Source: Seriola aureovittata (Eukaryota; Chordata; Actinopteri; Carangiformes; Carangidae). Taken from it: a stretch of DNA of 64,000 nt. The stretch spans positions 11,736,501 to 11,800,500 of the forward strand of contig NC_079382.1 in the NCBI RefSeq assembly GCF_021018895.1, in the 5' to 3' direction. The notes under the pieces are model-generated. The model saw only the letters and a list, made by a program, of their open reading frames with translations. It searched no databases and was not told the DNA's origin. Positions 1 to 13,920 of the stretch are shown in pieces (within the stretch, counting starts at the first letter, position 1; every line of letters starts with the position of its first letter). The position numbers and the translations under genes are program-made.

Positions 1-1491
1 CCAGAAGTAAGTGAATAAATGAAACTTCAGAAGCCTGTTAATGGACAGAGAGAGGTGTTACACTCAGCATATGGAGGATCATGGGTAATACATGACCCAA
101 TCAATAGTCCTGGTTACTTTGCCAATGGACGGTGCAGGGTTACAGAGGATTTAAGAGAGAGGTTGGACAGGCTGAGGAAGACACAATCCCAAATTTCATT
201 GTAAAGTTCAGGAAGAGAGTTTGAAAGAATTAAGGATATTACTTATGTAATTCTGTAAAACTGTTTCAAGTGCCAAAAATAATGTCCAAATGACCAGATG
301 TTAACAAAGGTCATCAAGGTCTCTGGAGGACGTTTTGTGTTGCTGCAGGTGTCGCTAAAAATTTGCGTTGCATTTTAGAAAGGGAACCTTTCGTGAAGCA
401 AATTTTATTTGTAGAGCTAAAAGAGGATGCAAAGTTCTTTATTTGCCATGTTTTGGAAGTCGTTGTACTTGCAGTGGCTTCAATAATGTCCTCTCAAACA
501 AAGCATGAAATGAGGCTTGGGTCTGTGTTAGAACTGCTGGCTCTGTCTGTCACAGTTGGTGCTGATCTTACACAGCTTCAGCCCTACAAGCTTGTAAATA
601 TTGTGTGAAAGCTGTGGAAAGTCATGCTAAGAATGTCTGAAACTAACAAGAAGCTAAAGCTGGCTAGATTCCTCTGAACTTTGTTGCTGCTGGGGGCTGC
701 CCCTCTTTTTTTTTAAATTTTCTGTTGTGTTTAGAAATGTATTTTCCCTCTGTTGCCACTTTGCATAAGTGTTTATATAAAGCCATGAAGTCATCAGGCC
801 CTGACAACATGAAACCTCTCTTTTAACTGCTAACGGGTTGCGGGTGGAGAGAGGGAGGGAGGAGGAGATAGCCTCTACCCCTGGGCCAAGATCAGATCTA
901 TTGATCCTCTGCTTCCTTCCTGTTCCAGATGAGGCATGAAAAAATAAACCCTCCTCTTACGGGTCCCAGACATTCCTTATGCATTTTTAATCAGTCAGGA
1001 CTGTTAACATAGTGCAAGATAGAGCGATACAACATAATGTTAGTCTTCATTCTGAGACTGGTGCTGTTTATAAAAGATTCATAGGACTCTTGTTAAATCT
1101 TGTTAGCAATTATCATGTACCTATAGTCAACTGGAAGGTATATTTTCTCCCATCTGAGCGAAGTGGAGAGAGCGGCGTGGTAACAGTTAATACATCATCG
1201 CAGGCAGATAGGGGGATTCCCTATGGAATAGTACATTGTGGCATATGTAAAAAGTAGTTCATTCCACACTTAGCACACAGTAACGCTGGGGAGATGTTTT
1301 TTGTTAGGTTTAATGGAAATTTCTAATGGGTCCTTTCAAATCTGTCGAAATGAAATAATGGCACGAACCACCAATTCGCATGGACAGAAATAGCTTCATA
1401 GTTTCATAATTTGGTTTCCCCCTCTTATTATAAAGAGACACAGTTTTATAAGCGCAGCCTGACTTTCCTCAACCCGCCCCGCTCCCTTGGC

Positions 1492-1550
<59 letters not shown>

Positions 1551-3189
1551 ATACACATACACACAAACGCATTGCGCCTAATATCTAATGGAGTGGTGTT
1601 TGCTCCGCCACGCAGAAAAATGGTACAAACCGAGCAGACAAGCAAGACTCATCAGACAGACGTGAAGGTCACCTGCCTTCTCTGTTCTGCTGTTCTTAGA
1701 GGGCCAGATGCTCCCACAATGGATGGCTCGGAGCAGCGGACACACAGGTTTCAGCGTGTCCACCACTCTGAAAGAAAGACAGCGTCTAGACACGACTCCA
1801 TGTAAAAACTAGAGAGCTGTCCAGAATGTTTAATACGACCGAGACGCTGCCTGAAATGCCAGATCAGTGACCACTGCTTTTCAAATTTTTTTATTTTTTA
1901 TTTTGGAGCCAAAGTGTGATGGGTGTGAAAATGTCCCATCAGAACAGCTTAAAATTTCAAATGTTTGTGTGTGCATGTGTGTGAGTGTGTGTGTGTATTT
2001 TGGCATGCCTCCTCGTGCTGGCAATGTTGCAGATCCCCTGCTTCCCTACATAAATCCTGAATCCATCCACCTCTTCTGTAAGCCATGAAATATGTTTTCC
2101 AGCCTCCGAATTTCAACGCAATAAATTTTAACAGAAGTCACAAAAAAAAAGGAAAATCTTAAATGCATAATCAAAACAATTCTCCACAATGACCTCATGC
2201 TATTCTTTCCTTGAGGAGCGAGGGGTTTAAAAAAAAAAAAATCAGGTTCTCCATATTTTATTATGTATTTTCCCACTGAGGGAAATATTATTGTTAAGCT
2301 TGGGGTTAAGCTTGTAGCAAGGAACACGGCGTAAATCATGGTGCTGAACACACAGTCAAACATGCAAGCGCAGAAGGACAGAGGCAAGGAGCCATGCATG
2401 AAATTAGTTCATTAATCTTTCTATGATAGGCTGTCCTTGTTTGGGGCAAACTCTATCAGCTTTAAACTGAGTGCCCCTTCCTGCCTGACACATAGATTAC
2501 ACTGTTAGTCCGCAGCCGGGGTGTCTGGGAAATGAATGGTCATGCGAGCGGGAAAACAGGGTAGCGTGTGTCGCCCAAGTGTTAAGTAGTAACAACAACA
2601 TGCACGTGACATAGCGATGGCGCAAATGAAGGTCGTCAAAAAACGTGTGCGTTCTAACATTTAAATGCATGATTCATACGCTGCTGCGAAGAATGTAGTT
2701 GGTTTTTAGAGAAGAGACATTTGTCAAAATACACTTATAATGCAGAGTGAGTTAACATGTTGATTTCACAATAGAAAAAAAAGCTATATTTCATACGCAG
2801 TTACTACCTATGAAGTCTTTTTTACTTGAATTGTTCTAAAGCACCTTCAGTTCTCTCTCTGCTCAGTTCCTGCAGATTGAGACGGTATATTTGCTGTCTT
2901 CGCCTTTAAATGGAGTAGTTTACCTCTATCAGCATTCAAACAAAAAAACTTTGACACTTACTTATTTACTTATGGACCCAGCTGTTTCGGACTGAAGCAA
3001 TTGCCGTTTTTAAAAAATTTCATTTCTAGTCTAACTGAGACTTTGCTTTATTCTTTTGTGTCTCTTTGTGCTTGTACCTTTATATAAGTGTCATCATATT
3101 TGTATCATATTTTTTTTTATTCAATTTATTATACTTTATGTATCTTATGCGTACATTCATGTTTTACCTGGCTGCAAAATTATTTTCTC
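1..3189. other. Intergenic, no gene recognised
   Basis: AT-rich unique-looking sequence apart from the CA array at 1.5 kb and a GT-rich patch near 1965-1998. Open frames here are short and without recognisable domains. Confidence 0.6.
1493..1566 (+). repeat. (CA)n microsatellite with CATACA variants
   Basis: About 50 nt of uninterrupted CA, then interrupted CATACA units. Confidence 0.95.
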
Positions 3190-3460
3190 TACTGGGGCAA
3201 TAATGAGGCAAGCAACTAATGATTATTTTCAATAATGATTAATCTGCAGATCATTTACTTGATTAATCAGTTAATTTGTTTGCTCTATGAAATGTCAGAC
3301 AATAGTGAAAAACCAAGGTGTTGCTGCGACCGACAATCAGTCCAAAAACTCATGGGTATTCATTTTACTATCATGATTAAATCGATTAGATGATTAATCC
3401 CATTTTTCTATTGATGATTCTTTGATTAATTGACTAATTGTTTCAGGTCTAATAAGGTTA
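3190..3460 (-). mobile_element. Teleost repeat family A, copy 1 (GATTAATCGATT-type)
   Basis: A degenerate non-coding repeat with multiple GATTAATC-like motifs at both ends and a core containing AAATGTCAGACAATAGTGAAAA. It is homologous, in reverse orientation, to the copies near 39.7 and 57.5 kb. Strand is assigned relative to those. Confidence 0.6.
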
Positions 3461-3723
3461 AAGTTTATGTTTTGTGCTTTAATTGTGAATGTTTTTTGTC
3501 AGTTGTTGCTGTTATCACGCGGTCACCTGTGCAAGTTCCATTTGTTGAAGAGGGCCATGGGATATGGTCGAAAGCTCAAAGAATATAATAAGTAAGTGGA
3601 TCTCATATACCACAGGTACCAAGGTGGAAAATGTCAATTTTGTTCTGAAAATAACATTTTTACTTTCACACTAAATCTTTAATTTTTCAAGTTATCAGTC
3701 CTGCATTAGTACTATACATTCAC

Positions 3724-3789
3724 ACTATGTTGATACTATGTTGATACTACGTTTATACTACGTTTATACTACGTTTATACTGCATAGAT
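3724..3789 (+). repeat. 11-bp minisatellite, six units
   Basis: Units ACTATGTTGAT (two), ACTACGTTTAT (three) and a decayed ACTGCATAGAT. The period is exactly 11 bp. Confidence 0.9.
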
Positions 3790-4199
3790 ACACTTTGTTT
3801 CTGCCTCTCTGTCTCTTTCACACACACACACATACTTGTACACAGAGCTTTGAGCATATGGCCTCTTCAATGTCACTGCCATGAGGGGAGATTGCATAGA
3901 TTTCCCACATGGATGATGTCTCCTTACCTGGAGTATCAACCCCCATCTACATACTCGTCCACCACCTCCAGGAAACTGCTCTCCCTGCAAAGTCAAACAC
4001 ACCCTTAACTGCCTTTTAAAAAGAGACAGAAGAAGGAGGTTATGGGGACGAAAGAATAAACGAGCAGAGACTTAAGCCGTCATTGGGAATCAGAGGGGGA
4101 CTCATGAGGGACAGTTACGATATTGATTTCATAAATAAACAGAGATGGCCATCGATCCTAATGTTATTTTGCATTTCAATTACTGCCCAGAAACATAAC

Positions 4200-4530
4200 C
4201 TTCAAACGTCTGCTTCTCCACAGTAATAACATCCACTGATAATCACAAGCGGGTCTTGTCCAGTGCAAATTGGCTTTTCTCTCTCTCCTTTTTTTTTTCC
4301 AAATGTGTAAATGACACAACTTTGCATTTGCCTAATGGTATTAGGGCATGGGCTGAATTTCAAGTGCGACTCAAGCTGATACAGTAAGCACTCCGGTCAA
4401 TTGACACAATGCAAATTAACGTGGTGAAGAGGAATTAAGTTCACAATGTGAGACGTCGCGAGGCTACGATGAGGCCCATTAAATTAAACATGCTGGCTGA
4501 CCCACACTCCATGATTAGACGCACTGCTTC
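4200..4530. promoter_or_regulatory. Candidate conserved non-coding element
   Basis: A non-repetitive block of balanced composition. It holds a perfect octamer fused to a homeodomain-like word (ATGCAAATTAA at 4409-4419) and several ATTA words (AATTAAGTT, ATTAAATTAAAC, ATGATTAGAC). No open reading frame. The call is by impression; conservation was not tested. Confidence 0.25.
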
Positions 4531-7500
4531 TCCGTCTGTGTGTATGCGTGTGTGCGTGTGTTAATTTCATTTGATCAATAAAACAAACTCATTCTAAGAA
4601 GTCCTCTCTGCTGCTTGTATTCAGCCTGAGCCCATGAAAGCCACATTCATGTTTTGATTGAATAGCGGCTGCAAAAAAAAGCGTCCATCTACATCCTGAT
4701 GAATTCAGAGTCCTTGACAGGCTGCCTAAAGGATATAGCTATATCAAGAGGGGGTCATGACATGTAATGAAGTTAGTTCTCCTCTTATGCCGTCACACAG
4801 CAGCACTCTACCATAGAGCTGGGCTGTGCCCTCATATGCAGCAGCCATCGCCATTAATAAACATGACAGTCTGAACACTTGGAAAACAGTGTCGTGACAA
4901 AATACAGCAGCGAGTTTCAAAGTGTTTTCAATTGTTTCTATCTCGGGTCATTTTTCCTCAAGCTCAGAGCTGGTGGCGAAAGAATAGTTGGAGGCAATTT
5001 CACCCACTAATGTGAGCAAAACACGTTACCCACAGTCCCACCACCTGCTCCCTCCATCCGTCAGTGGGCTCATAGGTTCAGTTCCCAGACGATTTTACCA
5101 GTCTTATCAGCCAACTATCAAACTTAAGGATGGGAAAAGTCACAGCGCGGCGAGATGTTTCAAAAAAACAACTGTGACCAAGTTACTGAAAGTGCAGTGA
5201 TAAACTGTTTTCCATGAAGTGCAGAAAGCTGGGAGTAACAAACTTTGTCCACTCACTCGAGTGACTGAAACAAACCCGGCTTCACAAATAACAAAACAAC
5301 ATTTTCACTAATGTTACCAACACGTCAACATAAAATTCTAATTACTATTTCTGACATGCACAAAAATACTTTTGAAGAACACACAGGAGAAGCAATAAGA
5401 CCCAAATTTGTCGGTAACGTATCAAATGTCGCCTCATAAATCTGTGGCAGGCACACTTTGAAATTAGCACAATCTGCACCACATTTTTTTTTCATGTCGG
5501 TTTCCAGTGAAAAATCTCAACTTTGGCACAAGACAGGACATAACATATCAGGTGAAGACCTCCAGGTACTGGACATTTATAATGCCTGAATCCACACGTC
5601 TAACTGACCCACAGCAAAAGTAAAACATTTCTCCTGATATAACGTATGGAGTCATGTTAAGTTTTTACAAAGAGCACTTGAGACGAGACAAATGATTGGA
5701 CCATGGTGTTTATCTATTTATCTTTTAGACAAATGGAAAAGTTTCTCATATATAAACACAGTGTGACCACATTCATAACTAGTGTAATAAATGCAGATGC
5801 AAAGCGTGATAAGAGGATGTGTTTCTCTTAACAGACACAGTCAGGTGTTTCCATGATATGGCACCGCTAAAATTAGATCCTAGGTCAGCGTGTGATTCTT
5901 TGGTCTCATCCGTATGTGCACGCACATGTGTGTGTGTCTATGTCTACGATTGTGTCTATTTGTGTGTGTCATACATTTGACCGCTTGAGCTTATGCATTC
6001 CTGTTTGTTTGCTTGCGAAGGGCACCTATGGGACCAGCAGGAGGAACGGGAGAAAAATTGATCTGATTTATTGGAGCAAACTGAAGATAAACAACATTTA
6101 AAGTTTTAACTTTAAATGATTCAGTTGTCAAAACTGCCATGGCTAATCGCACTGAAACCACAGCCAATCACAGACACATAAAAAGATTGACCGTTTTAAG
6201 ATAACTTGTTAAACATTTAAAGAAGCGGAAAATCATGTGTCTATTTTTCATAATGAAAAATTCTATGACGTGTGTGTGAAGAAAAGTAGCATCTACCATG
6301 AAAAACACATTTGAAACAACATTAGAAAGCACATGGAATTTTTTTCTCTCCCCAGAATATTCAAATAATGTCAACTGACTGAAAAGTGGAGAGTACCTGG
6401 GGATTTATTAACAGATCACACACTTTAATGGCTTCTGGTCCAGTTTTTGTTATTTAATCCACATTTGCCGCTGCAGGTTATTTTTATTTAGGTCCTAAAA
6501 TTCACATTTTATTAAAAATTGGTTCAAGAAACATGAAAATGTTACTGATGTGGACATTTCATTAAAATTAAGCATTTTATTGCATATAAATGTATGTACT
6601 TTTTTTTGCAAACAATGTGGATAAAACTGTGAGTCATTAATTGTTAATCTTGAAAAGGGTCAAAAGAGGACAAACTATCAATCTATATGTGTGTGTGTGT
6701 GTGTGTGTGGGTGTGTGTGTGTGTGTGTGTGTGCATATAGCTGTATATCTATAAATTATTTCTGGTAATAATGTGAGATGTCTGATAAGCTGATATTAGT
6801 TTGTTGCTGGAGGAACATATTTGCCTCTTCAGCAGAGACGTAGCGTGAGAGTTGGACTCTACAGTCGACCTCTCATCTCAGGCCAGTAGGTTGGTGGTCG
6901 GGCCAAAAGTCCTCAAGGGGTTAATAGCATTCCCCAAAGCCAAACCTAAGTAATTCCAGCTTTATGTGACGCTAACAGCACGGATTTACAGTATGCAAGT
7001 ACATGAACAAATACGGTATGACAGTATGATTAACACTATTTAAAGGTAAAGACAATTTTTAGAATAAATTAGTGTATATCACATGTTGTGGCCATGGTTA
7101 CGATGCGCTTTTGGAGTGTGGAAGTGTCCTACAGTTTATAGTCATGACACTCTATTTTATCTAAACAACTTAGTGAGTTAAACTAACTCCCTTAGAAAAT
7201 GCAGCATTAATCCCAGGAAGATCTCAGTTATAATCAGTACAAACATATGTAGAGAGGTGAATTTGTAACACAGTATTTGCATTTATGGGTTTTCTTTTTT
7301 TTGGGTAATGCTAGTGTGTTCAGTGTGTCATGAAAAGTGCTGTCCTATCAAATGTGACCAATTGGTCCTGCAGTAGCAGAGGAGAGACAAAGATTAACAT
7401 CGACACATTCAGACTGCACACAGTATGCTCACATTCACAAATGTATGTATGTATTTAATATATGTATGTAGTGTATTTCCATGCATGTATGAATGTGAGC

Positions 7501-8980
7501 AGCTACTGCCTCGCTCAAACATGCAGATGTACACAAACATACAGAATCACAAATACAGCATCACACACACACTAAGACCTGATCCAGGGTCACTATAGGT
7601 TAATAGCATTTGTATTTTTTTATAATTTAAATTCAGCTTTAAATGTTTTCCACTTTTTTGTGGCGTTAAATTATAATATTCTTTTAATTCCACTTCTTTT
7701 TATTTAATTAATTACTATAATATAATAACTTAAGATCGGTTTTAGTTGGATATGTGTGTATTAAATGCAGCTTTTCAGATTCTGGAAACTGATGATTGTG
7801 CGAAAAAGAAGAACTCAGGGTTGTGGGGTTTTTTCTACTGCACTGCAATCTGCACAGGAATTGCAATATTGAATGTCAAAGCCATAAAAGACACTGAAAT
7901 TGACCTATTTAAACACATTAAGAAAAAATGAAACCCAGGTCTGTAACTTTTATGTGAGATATCAAAACAAGTGACCAAACACTTGTGGTTAAATATTACA
8001 CTTCTCAAAACAATTTCCATCTATTCACTGAGAAATTTGTGTCATTAATTTGACTGTAGTAATTAAATTAAATTTTACCTTATTTGTACGGCACACTTTA
8101 CTGCACTGTTGAAACAGTGAATTGTCAGTTTTATCAAACTTCCCTTTGTTGCTTTACTGCAGTTTTGTTTGCAAGTAATCTCAAATACCACCATGTAAAT
8201 GAATGTAAAATCAACGAGATGTAATTGTTAAGGTCGCATGAGAATTCTGCACCACTTTAATAATTGCTGCGAATCTCTGACAAAATGTTTTATCATTTCT
8301 CTAGTTAAACAAATACAGGCTGAAGTCATTTCACTTTTATGAGTTTTTTTTTTGCTTCTATTGATCCTGAGCTCAGATGCGACTGTTAAGAATTAAAATA
8401 AATGTGTAAATTAAGCATCACAGAAACTATCTCTTTCTTATTTGTAGAGAGTCCTGTGGAGTTTGAAATATTCCTAATCACAGTTTTGTAAAAAAGTGCT
8501 AAGCAGGTTAAACCTTTCCAATCCCATCTACAGCTTAACATTAAGAGGATCCCAGTAAAGAGTCTCCCCGTCCAGTCATAATTGGTTAAAAGAGAAGCGT
8601 CTTAGCAATGAAACACTAAGGATCGGTTCTCCAGCTGAGATTTGTGAGTTTCTTTGACTTCTGATTTCCTGTAAAACAAACTGCTTGATCCCTGCACTTA
8701 TGAACTAAATGCACAATGACAATATGTGTATGTAAACTGTGCACCACTTTAGTCCTAATTAAATAGAATGAACTGTGTTTTCTTTACATACACGGCCACT
8801 TCTTAGATTTTCTATTTCTTCTCTGTCACTGTAATTTCTGCACGATTCAAGAATAAGCACCAAAATGAAGTAAAATGCTGAATCACAAACAACATAAAAG
8901 TGAAAGAAGCTTTAACTAAACACAGGCAGAGAGTTATCCGTCCCCTCAAATATACTCTTATCTGTCTCTCATGAACACAC

Positions 8981-8986
<6 letters not shown>
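4531..8986. other. Intergenic, no gene recognised
   Basis: AT-rich non-coding sequence with a GT array at 6.7 kb and a degenerate ATGT-rich patch at 7440-7490. Nothing else stands out. Confidence 0.6.
6686..6734 (+). repeat. (GT)n microsatellite with one interruption
   Basis: Two GT arrays separated by a single GGG interruption near 6709. Confidence 0.95.
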
Positions 8987-9036
<50 letters not shown>

Positions 9037-9047
9037 ACACACACACT
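8987..9047 (+). repeat. (CA)n microsatellite
   Basis: About 43 nt of CA, a CAGA interruption, then more CA. Confidence 0.95.
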
Positions 9048-10314
9048 GGACAACAGCACAGTCACAGTTTTCTTTCTCTGGGACACCGCCGGACATCGGC
9101 TGCTGCCAGAGGATAGTCATCTGGATATCGTCCGCATTAATCTGCCTCTAGCTCTTCCCTGTGGCTGAGGTTAAACCCTGGATCCTGATGCAGAGCTAGA
9201 CAGCTGTAGGGCAACCATCCGACCTGGACTCCCTGCGGGCTACGCTACTGCAGCCTCACTGACACAACTGAGCTCGGCTGTCCCGTACATCGGGAGGTGG
9301 AGCCGACATAATGCGAGGAACTCCCTTTCTTTTGAAATTGTTTACTTGTTTACTATGCATGAATTGTTTTTTTTTCCCCGAATGAATTAAACTGATTTTC
9401 CTCATGATTTGTTCTCTCCTTTTGATAAAAAGTAGAGGTCAAGAAGTAAATTAAATTCTCTGTCACCTTAAATGGAAACAAAAGTAGAAAGGGAAAAATC
9501 CTGACAGAAGGGAAAAAGATGTGGAAAGAGATGCACCTACTGGTTGTGGTAGCAGAGAGGGTCAGGGATGCACAGTTCGGAAACATCCATCAGTCCACGT
9601 TAAGCATTCCAGGTGTTGCAATAAAAAACAGATAAACAAACAGCTTGGGAAAAGCTGAAGGAGGAGATCAGTTCCTAAGACTCCACATATCTTGATGAAA
9701 TGTTGGTCAGGTGTTCCTGGGTGTTGTCTCCCCTCCCTTCCCTGTTCAACACACACACAAAATAAAAAAAAAAAAAAAACCTTCTGCCTCGGCCCGACAA
9801 ACTCCAGTCTGCACAGGTGCTGCACACTCAGGCTCAGGAGTACGTATGGAGAGAAGAAGAGTGGATTTAGTGATGATATAGAAAGGGGAGAGTGGAAAAA
9901 GAACTTGAGGTAGAAATGAAAAGAGAAAACAGGAAGCAAGTGTACAGAAGAGGAGAAAGAATAAAAATCAGGGGAGTGATGGATAGAGAAAGAGAGAATA
10001 AAAGATAAGAGATAGCTGGATGGAGAGCAGCAGTGGTGAGAGCGCACTCTGGCTGAGTAAGTCAGTGAGAGGATCGAGTCTCCATTGAAGACATGGGGGC
10101 TCTTTAAGAGCAGGAGGGCGTGGCTTGGTGCATATGGAGCAGCTGCTGTTGGTCGGTGACAGGAGGGCTGTCTTGAGAGCAGCCAATGGGGGCAAAGGAT
10201 TACTGTGGTGGGACGGGCTAATGGACGACCCTTTGGTGTCCAGTCATTCACAAGGGAGCTGCTGCAAAACACAGAGACACAGGCAGACCCCCCTCTAAAA
10301 AGGCAGACACACAC
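9048..10314. other. Intergenic, purine-rich plus strand
   Basis: From about 9840 to 10090 the plus strand is strongly purine-rich (GAGA/AAAG words). That asymmetry leaves the minus strand open for 262 codons, but the translation is low-complexity Ser/Phe/Leu and not a recognisable protein. Confidence 0.6.
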
Positions 10315-10339
10315 ACAGACAGACAGACAGACAGACAGA
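10315..10339 (+). repeat. (GACA)n microsatellite
   Basis: About six GACA units, 13 bp ahead of the GATA array. Confidence 0.95.
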
Positions 10340-10351
10340 GATTCCTCCATT

Positions 10352-10352
<1 letters not shown>

Positions 10353-10445
<93 letters not shown>
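10353..10445 (+). repeat. (GATA)23 microsatellite
   Basis: 93 nt of perfect AGAT/GATA. Together with the GACA array it resembles the GATA/GACA simple repeats known from vertebrate Bkm-type satellites. Confidence 0.97.
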
Positions 10446-10446
<1 letters not shown>

Positions 10447-13400
10447 GGGGTTTCTTCTTTACAACTTTAAAACTAAACTGACAAGCAACAGAAGTAGCAG
10501 CACGTTCACTGAGGATGATTTAAACAGGTCTGTTTACTGCGCTTTAAAGGGCTCAGTGCCAGCTTACAGAGCTAAACTGTTCCTTTACTCTTTTATCTTC
10601 CCCACCATGGATCCGGCTTTCCACAGCCTGCCCTCCTTTAAACTAATGGCAGCTGCTTCCCACAGCATTTCACCAATCACACTGTGGAGAGGGGATCTAC
10701 CAATCCTGAGAGAGGCAGGATGTAAGAAACTGAGAGTGATAATGACCTCGACAGGAATGTTAATAATGATGACAACGCCAGAGACGTTTGAGTGCACCTT
10801 TACCACGTCTGTGTAATGTGGTGGCCATCAGAAAAGAGGCAACCCCCACCCACCCTCTAAGCCACTTCATCAACCCACATTTTCCTGATCGATACAAAAC
10901 CCATCACACGCTCTTATTGATCAGCGTTGCTGTGTCGCCAGAAGCCTCGGGACAGACTGTGTTTCCCAACCGTCTTTTAAATAAAAAGGAATTATAAATT
11001 TGAATGTTTTCTTTTCATGTCAGTCTGTATCAGAGTCATGAGAGCACAGGCCGTTGCTCTAATAAAGGAGCTGTGCATTCTCAATTAAATTCTTGATCAA
11101 TATTTTGACATTTAATGTACTTTCCTGCAAAGGAAAACCAGGATATTCCTGCTGATCTGATTAAGACATCCAGACATAATCAATAGAGGAGATATGTTTA
11201 TGTTTTTAATGAGGCAGAGAGAAAAGAGAAAAAGAAAGACTAATGTTCAGATGACATGTATGAGTTCACATTAGGGTTGAATACTGAAGCAGAAGTTAAT
11301 TAAATAAAAAGAAATGTGGAAATTTTATCTTTGCTGCTTTTTTTTTTTTGTAAGGTAGGTAAGGTTTTGTAAGGTCTAAAGCTTTAAATTAGTGAAAATA
11401 TCTCCGTTAGAGGAAGTAAAGGTAAAGTTTTAGATTTTTTCAAGATATATTAATTTTAAAAATTCACTGCATTTAATTTTTCTGCTTCACTGTTGTTCTT
11501 CTGCTGGCGGTTTCCTGAGGTGGGCCATATTGTACGTCCAAGCCTCATCTGCCTCCCTCCCTCTCAGTCAGCCAGCTTACCCAGCGAGGGGACACCGGGC
11601 TTCATGGCATCTGACAGGAAATCTATTGAGCGCACAGTCTGTAATCCCGCTATCACGCTATCGCCAAACGAAGAAACAGTAATCCAATCATTAAGTCTGT
11701 ATTTAAGCAAAACAGATTTTCAGCTCTGCGACCAAGAGTGTGTCCCTTTAAGCAGATCTCAGCCAGTCTGGGATCTTACCACTGTGTGTTGTGAAGAAGC
11801 ACTTTGTTTTCATAATAGTTTTGCTCTCATTTGCTGTTTTTTTTATTCTCAGTGATGTATTCCCCATCTCGAGTGTCTCTGAATGCTGGAATATGGCCTT
11901 GATTTAGCGAAGAACAACTGAGTATAAAAGGAGCTTATGTTTATTTTCAGAGGGAAATTTAGGCTTATAGAGAACGCACAACTGATTATGTGTGCAGGCA
12001 TGAACAGAAAACACATAAAACCTGAGTTGTAACTGACTAAAACGTTTCCTAACGCAGATCAGAAACACTGAGATTTAACTGTCTGTGCCAATCAGCAGCT
12101 TGTTTCTGAAAAGTGAAAAAGAACCAATCGTTATCTGTCAATACGCAGTAATTACATATTGTGCTGGACTGAGGGACACAGTCTCTCTGTCACACTGGGT
12201 GTATGTAATTAAATTCCTGATTCATGAGTGAACCGGTCTTTTATGTCTGACCTCCTGACCCCAGCACAGAGACCCGGTGGCTCAGCAGGAGACTCACTGT
12301 GTACTCCTTCCTAACTCTGCGCTGTGGACTCTCTGGGGACAACTGCTGCATGTCAACGTTTAACAACATAAAATACATAGGCACAATATGATTTCAGTGA
12401 ATTGTTTCTGCAGGATTATAAAGATTTTATTTGATATCAAAAATACAAAAAAAGGAAGTGACTGAATTACCAGAAAACACAGTAACACCAGGAAACTATT
12501 CAAGTAGCTTCCTCATACAGACGTGTCTAAATTATTAAGTAGCCATAAAGTTTGCAATGGGACTGACAGCTGTAAAGTTTTATTTGACCCATATTTCTCA
12601 TCAACCAAACACTACTCATACAGCTGCCACCTCTCCGATTTTAATGAACTCATCACATGACCTTTAGCTGCTGACAGCTACTGGTAATTAAAAAAATATA
12701 TATACAAGGTATATGAGAGATGAAATGAACCAAAAAGCCATTTTACTTAAAATAGATTTAGTCAATGTTGTTTTGTTTTTAAAGTTTATTAGTTACAGAG
12801 TTAGATTTTGGTTTTTATTTGAGTGGTAGCAAGTTGTCTTAGAGAGAAAATTATAACCACACAAACTGTGTTTTTATTCAAATCAGATTTTGTCTCCTCA
12901 GCTCAGCAGAAGACAAAAAAGCTGGAGATTCATATTTATCATCTCTCTTATACATACGTGGCTATGACATTCAAATATTGTTATTGTGCAGGGATAGTCA
13001 TTTTATTTGCTCTTATTTAACTAACACTATATCTATATTGAGGAAACTAGCACCATGAGGTGCACATCTCACATTTCCAGTGGAAATAATGCAGGATATA
13101 AACCAAAAGAGGAAAGGAAAGGACATTCAGAGTCTGAGAATGTTTCTGTGTTACACTTTTGCCGAAGTCATTTCATTATAAAGCAGCTATAGTTATATAA
13201 CATGTTTTCTGTAAAGGTGACAAAAATAAGACTTTCAGAGGTCAAGGTGACGGATTATTACTGAAATATTACTGGTGCTGTTAATGTGCTGTGTTGTATT
13301 TAGGTGCATCTATTTATTTATGTTTGGTTTACTTTGCACTAATGTAGTTCTAGTTTTAAGATGCTGTTGTTCATCTTATGGTTTGTTTTGTAGATTCCTA

Positions 13401-13629
13401 AATAAAATTCAAATCAAATCTATATTCTGAACATACTAAATATATTATCATCTACTTAAACACATAAAAGCAAAAACATTACACAGAAAATGCAAACCTG
13501 ACCAAAGTACTGCAGAGAGAAAATGTCTGAAATGGACGAAAGCTTGAACTTCATCTGTGTCGTCAACCAATACAACAAAAATGTGTCTTTATCCAACTAC
13601 TTACATGAAGCTCACTAAACAGAGCCTGA
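10446..13629. other. Intergenic, no gene recognised
   Basis: Unique-looking non-coding sequence of mixed composition. No splice-plus-reading-frame pattern is recognised. Confidence 0.55.
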
Positions 13630-13920
13630 ATCCCACAAATCCATCATTTGCACATTCCCCTCTCACTGCCACACACTTGTTTGGCTCATCTGCTGGAGGA
13701 GTGTGGAGAGGGATAATTACTATAGCCACAGGGCTGCATTAATCAGCTGGGTGCATTTGTTGGGTTTTATTATGTTCCACTCCCCTCTCTCGGCCACGCT
13801 AACTGAGCCACCAGGACTAGACAGGGCTGGTGGAGGGCCGCGCTCGCCCCGCTGCCCGTTCACGCTGGGTTAATAAATGCTATTAGCCTCTATCTCTTGC
13901 CTCTTAATTTCTCATTTAAC
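13630..13920. promoter_or_regulatory. Candidate conserved non-coding element
   Basis: Non-repetitive, GC-balanced block with GGATAATTACTATAG, CATTAATCAGCTGG and GGTTAATAAATGC. No open frame or repeat is recognisable. Conservation was not tested. Confidence 0.2.

Noticed and set aside
9562..10350. 262-codon open frame on the minus strand
   Set aside because: The plus strand is purine-rich here, so stops are depleted on the minus strand. The product is low-complexity Ser/Phe/Leu with Cys-Val runs from simple repeats, without any domain.
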